Shown here piece after piece: positions 60,180 through 64,000 of a stretch of DNA of 64,000 nucleotides. This DNA is from Owenia fusiformis (Eukaryota > Annelida > Polychaeta > Sabellida > Oweniidae). Below the pieces are notes generated by a model. It ran no database searches. It was not told where the DNA came from and saw only the letters and a list, made by a program, of their open reading frames with translations. The position numbers were made by a program, and so were the translations under genes. The number at the start of each line of letters is the position of its first letter. The first letter of the stretch is position 1. The stretch is taken from the NCBI GenBank assembly GCA_903813345.2, contig CAIIXF020000003.1, forward strand, positions 13,468,931-13,532,930. Reading direction: 5' to 3'.

Positions 60180-60643
60180 TCATCAGCGGGCAGATATAGC
60201 TTTACGTCCCGCTCTGAGCGGGCAGATATACTATATCTGCCCGCTACGTCATAATCGCTGTTCCCGTATTGGTTCTTTTTTGTAACGTTCGCATACTGCA
60301 AACGACAATGGAGAAAAACGCAGACAATCTCGACCTGTTTGATGCTTTAAAGAAGGGAAGGAGCAGTGTACCGGCGTTAATAATCAAAGATTTGAATAGG
60401 AAAAGAAACAGGAATACAAAACTGGACATGAATATTTTAAGAATATTCCACGGTTGGTTGCAAAGTTTCTGAACTTTGGCAAATTGAACAATGTGATTGG
60501 TATGGGATAAACAGATCATCCTATAGTCGGTTCAGGATATTTGGATTATCCCTTGGCCAATATAATATATCTACCCTCGGGCAGATATATTATATTGGCC
60601 TTGGGATAATCCCAATATCCTGAACCTCATATAGGATAATCTC
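60180..60643. repeat. gggcagatata-motif region with long hairpin
   Basis: The motif gggcagatata occurs repeatedly near 60189, 60221, 60232 (inverse) and 60580. 60514-60643 forms a near-perfect hairpin with ~60-bp arms and a ~10-nt loop. Between them lies a 54-codon ORF from 60309 ('MEKNADNLDLFDALKKGRSS') that I do not recognise. Confidence 0.6.
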
Positions 60644-60689
60644 TATATATACATTTGGTCAAGGGTTTGTTTTTAATTGCTATGCAACT

Positions 60690-60940
60690 CACTGACGGAT
60701 CCAGGGGGAGGGGGGGGGGGCACAAAAATATTTGGGCCCAAATATGTTGTAGGGCCTCAAAAATGGGCCTTTTTTGGACTGGGCATAATTTGGCCTTTTT
60801 TGGCTAAATTATCTAAAAATGGGCCTTGAATTTTCAAAATTTTGGGCCCAACTTTTGGTTAAGGGGCCCAAAATCTTTTTCCTGTCTCGAAATTTGCCCC
60901 CCCCCCCCCCCCCCGTTGTTAGCTTTTGGATTTGCCAGTG
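60690..60940. mobile_element. Short MITE, cactgacggatccag ends (copy 2)
   Basis: Inverted ends 'cactgacggatcc' and 'cactggcaaatcc', possible direct repeat CAACT on both sides. Long G and C runs inside. Confidence 0.6.
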
Positions 60941-60945
60941 CAACT

Positions 60946-61713
60946 TAGATATATAACATGTATAACAATTAATTAAATGTGGGCAGCATACACATCTATT
61001 TTATCACTTTTCTTCAATTTCTCACTGTTCAGACAGTTCACAATGTTGCGATATGTTTTCAATTATTTTATTATATTTTTTATCATTAATTTAGCCCTAC
61101 TTAATCAGACCTTTCTGCATATCAGAACCATTGGCATCTCATTTGGCATATTGCATTAGGTGTAAAATAACAAAAAGAGAATTCACATTATTGAAATGAA
61201 TCATGGTTTCCACATTCCATTAGCACCTACTGAATGATTAACACCATCAACCATCAAAATTCATCGTGATGGTAAAACACTGAAAATTCACCAAAAACTG
61301 CCACCAAATAAAACATGTTACTGTGTTACAATACTGTACTATATACATGTAGGTTGATGAGACAAATAGTTGCAGAGACACTCTTGTATTGTGAGTTTCA
61401 TAGCCTCTATTTTCTCAAAAAGATTTTAGATTATTAGACTCTGACAACTCGGAATGCTCTCATGCAGTCATATGCAGTATCTGTGATTCTCATGAATCGA
61501 TATTTCCAGATGAAAACTTTTCTGATTTCCAGATGAAAATATTTCTGTTTCCTTAATCAATCAAGATTAGAAATGCTTGAACTGTTGATCACAGTCTTAG
61601 AGTACTTAAAGGAACTAGAAGTTTTAGAAACAATTATAGGGTCACCATGTGGTGGATAAATCAAACACTATGTGGTGGGGACATAAAAATGGATATCCCA
61701 TTAGGAATTTGGA
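60946..61713. other. Intergenic, no gene seen
   Basis: AT-rich, no recognisable coding or repeat structure. Confidence 0.4.
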
Positions 61714-62412
61714 AAGGAGTGGTATCGATATGGAGAACTGAATTCAACAATGTTTTTCTCTTAACCAATCATTGAAAACATTCTGTAAAAAACACTGTAT
61801 TTTATTGTTGACTGATTGACAACAATTTAATGCGAAAATTCTTTATACATATTATATAACTGTTTTTGTTAACATTTTTGTTTTTTTTAGTTCAATTGTT
61901 TTTCCTCCTTTCTACCAATTCTTGAGAATGAAATAAAATGTCTTTCCGAACCTTGTTGGAACAAAATAGCATACACAACATGTTTTTAGGCCTCTCAATA
62001 TCATAGTAATACAAATGAATTTTTGGTTGATTTTAAAAAAAGTATTCAAAAAATTAAAACATAATCCCCAAAAATGGATAAAAATCAAGATTAAATCTTT
62101 TATTTCATTCACAAGATACTTTTTTAAAATCAACCAAAATTTCCTTTGTACAATTACAATATTGAGAGACCTAAACATGATGTGTTTATGTTGTTTTGTT
62201 CCAATGAGGTTCGGAAAGATGTTTCATTTCACTCTGGAAACATGATACCAAGAACAAAACAAGTGTTTGATGTGTTTTCTAAAACAATATAGATGATAGT
62301 ATATAAAGATGATCAATAAATTGACGACATGTTAAATTTTTAGATTTTTTTCATGACTGGTTTAAGAGAAACATGTGTTCAAAAAGTTCTCAATATCGAT
62401 ACCACTCCTTTC
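61714..62412. mobile_element. Foldback element, ~700 bp palindrome
   Basis: The left arm starting 'aaggagtggtatcgatatgg' pairs with the right arm ending in its inverse; further paired landmarks are 'ttccgaacctt/aggttcggaa' and the central 'gattttaaaaaaagta/tacttttttaaaatc'. Opposing ORFs inside are mirror artefacts. Confidence 0.75.
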
Positions 62413-62609
62413 TGCATCTTAAATCTTCAATAAGATTGCTTCCAAACTTTATGTTCTCCATCTCTTCTAATTCCTGTAACAATTATTTACATTTTACCAG
62501 CAAAATTAGGTTACTATAAGTTGTCATATCAGGAAAATGATGCAGCTGAATTCCTCACAAAAAATTAATATTCCAAAGCTAGGAAATTGCTGTTGCTCAA
62601 TTATCACCA

Positions 62610-62826
62610 TTATCCTTTCACCACTGGTTTCTTTAGGATACCTTTACTCCTTAAGTATCTCACAATAAGTGGAGTACACGTTAATGTTGTTGCTATCCTG
62701 ACTGGTGCGAAGACTTTATGTACAGCGTATGCCACGACAAATGTTCCAGTTCCTGTTGCTAACCTTGATTCAAGGATAGATTGTCCAACGCCCAGTTTTT
62801 GTAGAAAGCTGACCATATCAATCCCG
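62610..62826 (-). CDS. FAM210A/B-type protein, terminal exon
   Basis: Minus-strand exon: acceptor cttattcttccag, then 71 codons to TAA at 62610-62612. It encodes 'GIDMVSFLQKLGV', 'TGTFVVAYAVHKVFAPVRIA' and 'TPLIVRYLRSKGIL', the conserved C-terminal half of the DUF1279/FAM210 domain, which anchors these proteins in mitochondrial membranes (hydrophobic segment around the TFVVAYAVHK block). Upstream exons lie beyond the window's right edge. Wording is closer to FAM210B than FAM210A, but I cannot separate them. Confidence 0.8.
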
Positions 62827-64000
62827 CTGGAAGAATAAGAGATATTGTATAATCACACAAAGTATATATGGATTGGTTGGTAAGCATTCATCCATGCATG
62901 AAAGTGGTTCAGAGAAAATGCATTTTAAAATTTTGTTTACCAATGGTACAGTAATATATAAAACATAATATATTTTTCTTTTCAACCTAGTTAAACAATC
63001 AACATTGGTTTATTTTGAAAGCTTAGTACCTTTAGTAAAGACTGACATGGAAATAATAAAAAAAATTTCCTTAAAATGTTTGCACCACAAGTGATGTTTC
63101 AATGATGTCACTTAGGGTGCAAAATTGTTTTAATATGCTAAAACATTAAGGTGACACTTAAGATATAATGTGTTTGTCACAGTATAGTGAAATATTTGAT
63201 GATTAAAAAAGTTCCCCTTTTTTATTTGAAAAATGGCGGAAAGATTAAAATATTTGAAAAATAAAAAGCCAATAATTTTTTTCCAAAATCTCTACAAGTC
63301 ATAAAAATATAAAATGAATAATTATAACTTTTTTTGAACTTTGCATGTAGCCTTTAACTATAAATTGGTTAGTCAAGAACTAGCCTCTGCACAGGGTTAA
63401 GTTGAGGTCATTGTCCTCCTATATTAAATTCAATAGGACTTCTAAGGTCAAATACATTATTGGATCAATTTATGCCTTTAATAATATTATAGATTCCTAT
63501 AGAATACCTTCAAATGCTTATACTTTTCTGTATAATAAATAATAAGCCTTATAAATTATTTATTCCAACTCGTGTAATGTTCTCTGGATGTCCTCACTAA
63601 AGGTTAATAGGGGTTATAGATCAAACATTATTTTTGCAAATTCTAAATTCAATCTAGGAATATAAATAATATTTTTATTTTTATGAAAGCCTATAAATTT
63701 TTCACATTCATCTAATTTAACCCTCAAATCCATATTTTTCTTGATTAAAAACAAACCCTTTTAAATCCAACTAATGAAATAATTCTCAGGGGACAATATC
63801 CTCATTTACAGATCAATAGGAAAATTGTAAACAAATGAACATGAAGCCAGAGCATGACTGACAAATGCTATGACTGCATCATACTACTACAGTGAAACCT
63901 GTAAAGTCAAACATCTTTACAAGTGGAACACTGTTAGTGGAACACTTCTGAGAGTCCCTAGATCAACTGATTTAATGATAAATGAACCTCTATAAGTGGG
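62827..64000. other. Intron of the FAM210-type gene, no exon seen
   Basis: AT-rich sequence upstream of the terminal exon. From 63889 'cagtgaaacctgtaaagtc' resembles the end of a known kind of TIR element and runs off the window. Confidence 0.4.

Noticed and set aside
61912-62245. Opposing ORFs with similar translations
   Set aside because: Products of the foldback arms, not genes.

Overview
The window is invertebrate nuclear DNA: AT-rich, with spliced genes (consistent GT/AG introns) embedded in dense, nested transposons. The gene set (RMND5A, GPS2, an NKRF-like protein, a FAM210-type exon), the repeat style and a 'ggctcacatagtgagcc' dispersed repeat fit a lophotrochozoan, most likely a bivalve mollusc. 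The species call is inference.

Host genes. RMND5A (8033-9208, +) is a full-length intronless gene for the GID/CTLH E3 ligase RING subunit. GPS2 (25580 down to 18818, -) has nine coding exons that join in frame to 418 codons; the last exon was not found. An NKRF-like protein (45061-54108, +) is six coding exons joining to 1476 aa with two dsRBD-like regions, a G-patch, an R3H domain and a prion-like tail. A terminal FAM210-type mitochondrial exon lies at 62610-62826 (-). Two weak candidate exons lie at 26940-27357 (-).

Mobile DNA. 1-2560 is a multi-level nest of TIR elements. 2721-7724 holds further TIR elements, a minisatellite and a truncated LINE. 10348-11262 holds two TA-flanked elements. 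12778-14985 is a decayed copy of an invertebrate multicopy gene with a TGCDT motif. 16960-18245 is a 20/40-bp satellite. 27414-37804 holds a 6-bp-TSD element, a 7.2-kb TIR element split by a full-length LINE with an open 1243-codon ORF, and a TAGGGG-ended hAT-like element. 37855-44760 holds an hAT-like element with a LINE fragment inside, a higher-order 429-bp tandem array and another split repeat. 55758-62412 is mariner-like, foldback and hairpin elements plus one LINE tail.

Most striking: (1) GPS2 and the NKRF-like gene each carry an exact-period tandem array (12 x 91 bp and 9 x 77 bp) whose unit is a 3' splice site plus the start of the following exon, so a line of decoy acceptors precedes the usable one; every upstream unit leads to an in-frame stop. 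(2) The intact LINE starts with a hydrophobic leader ending in a 2A-like DVESNPGP directly before the endonuclease, and its start codon overlaps an upstream stop as TAATG. (3) Many insertions can be proved within the window because empty-site paralogues are present, giving exact target-site duplications of 5, 6, 8, 10 and 11 bp.
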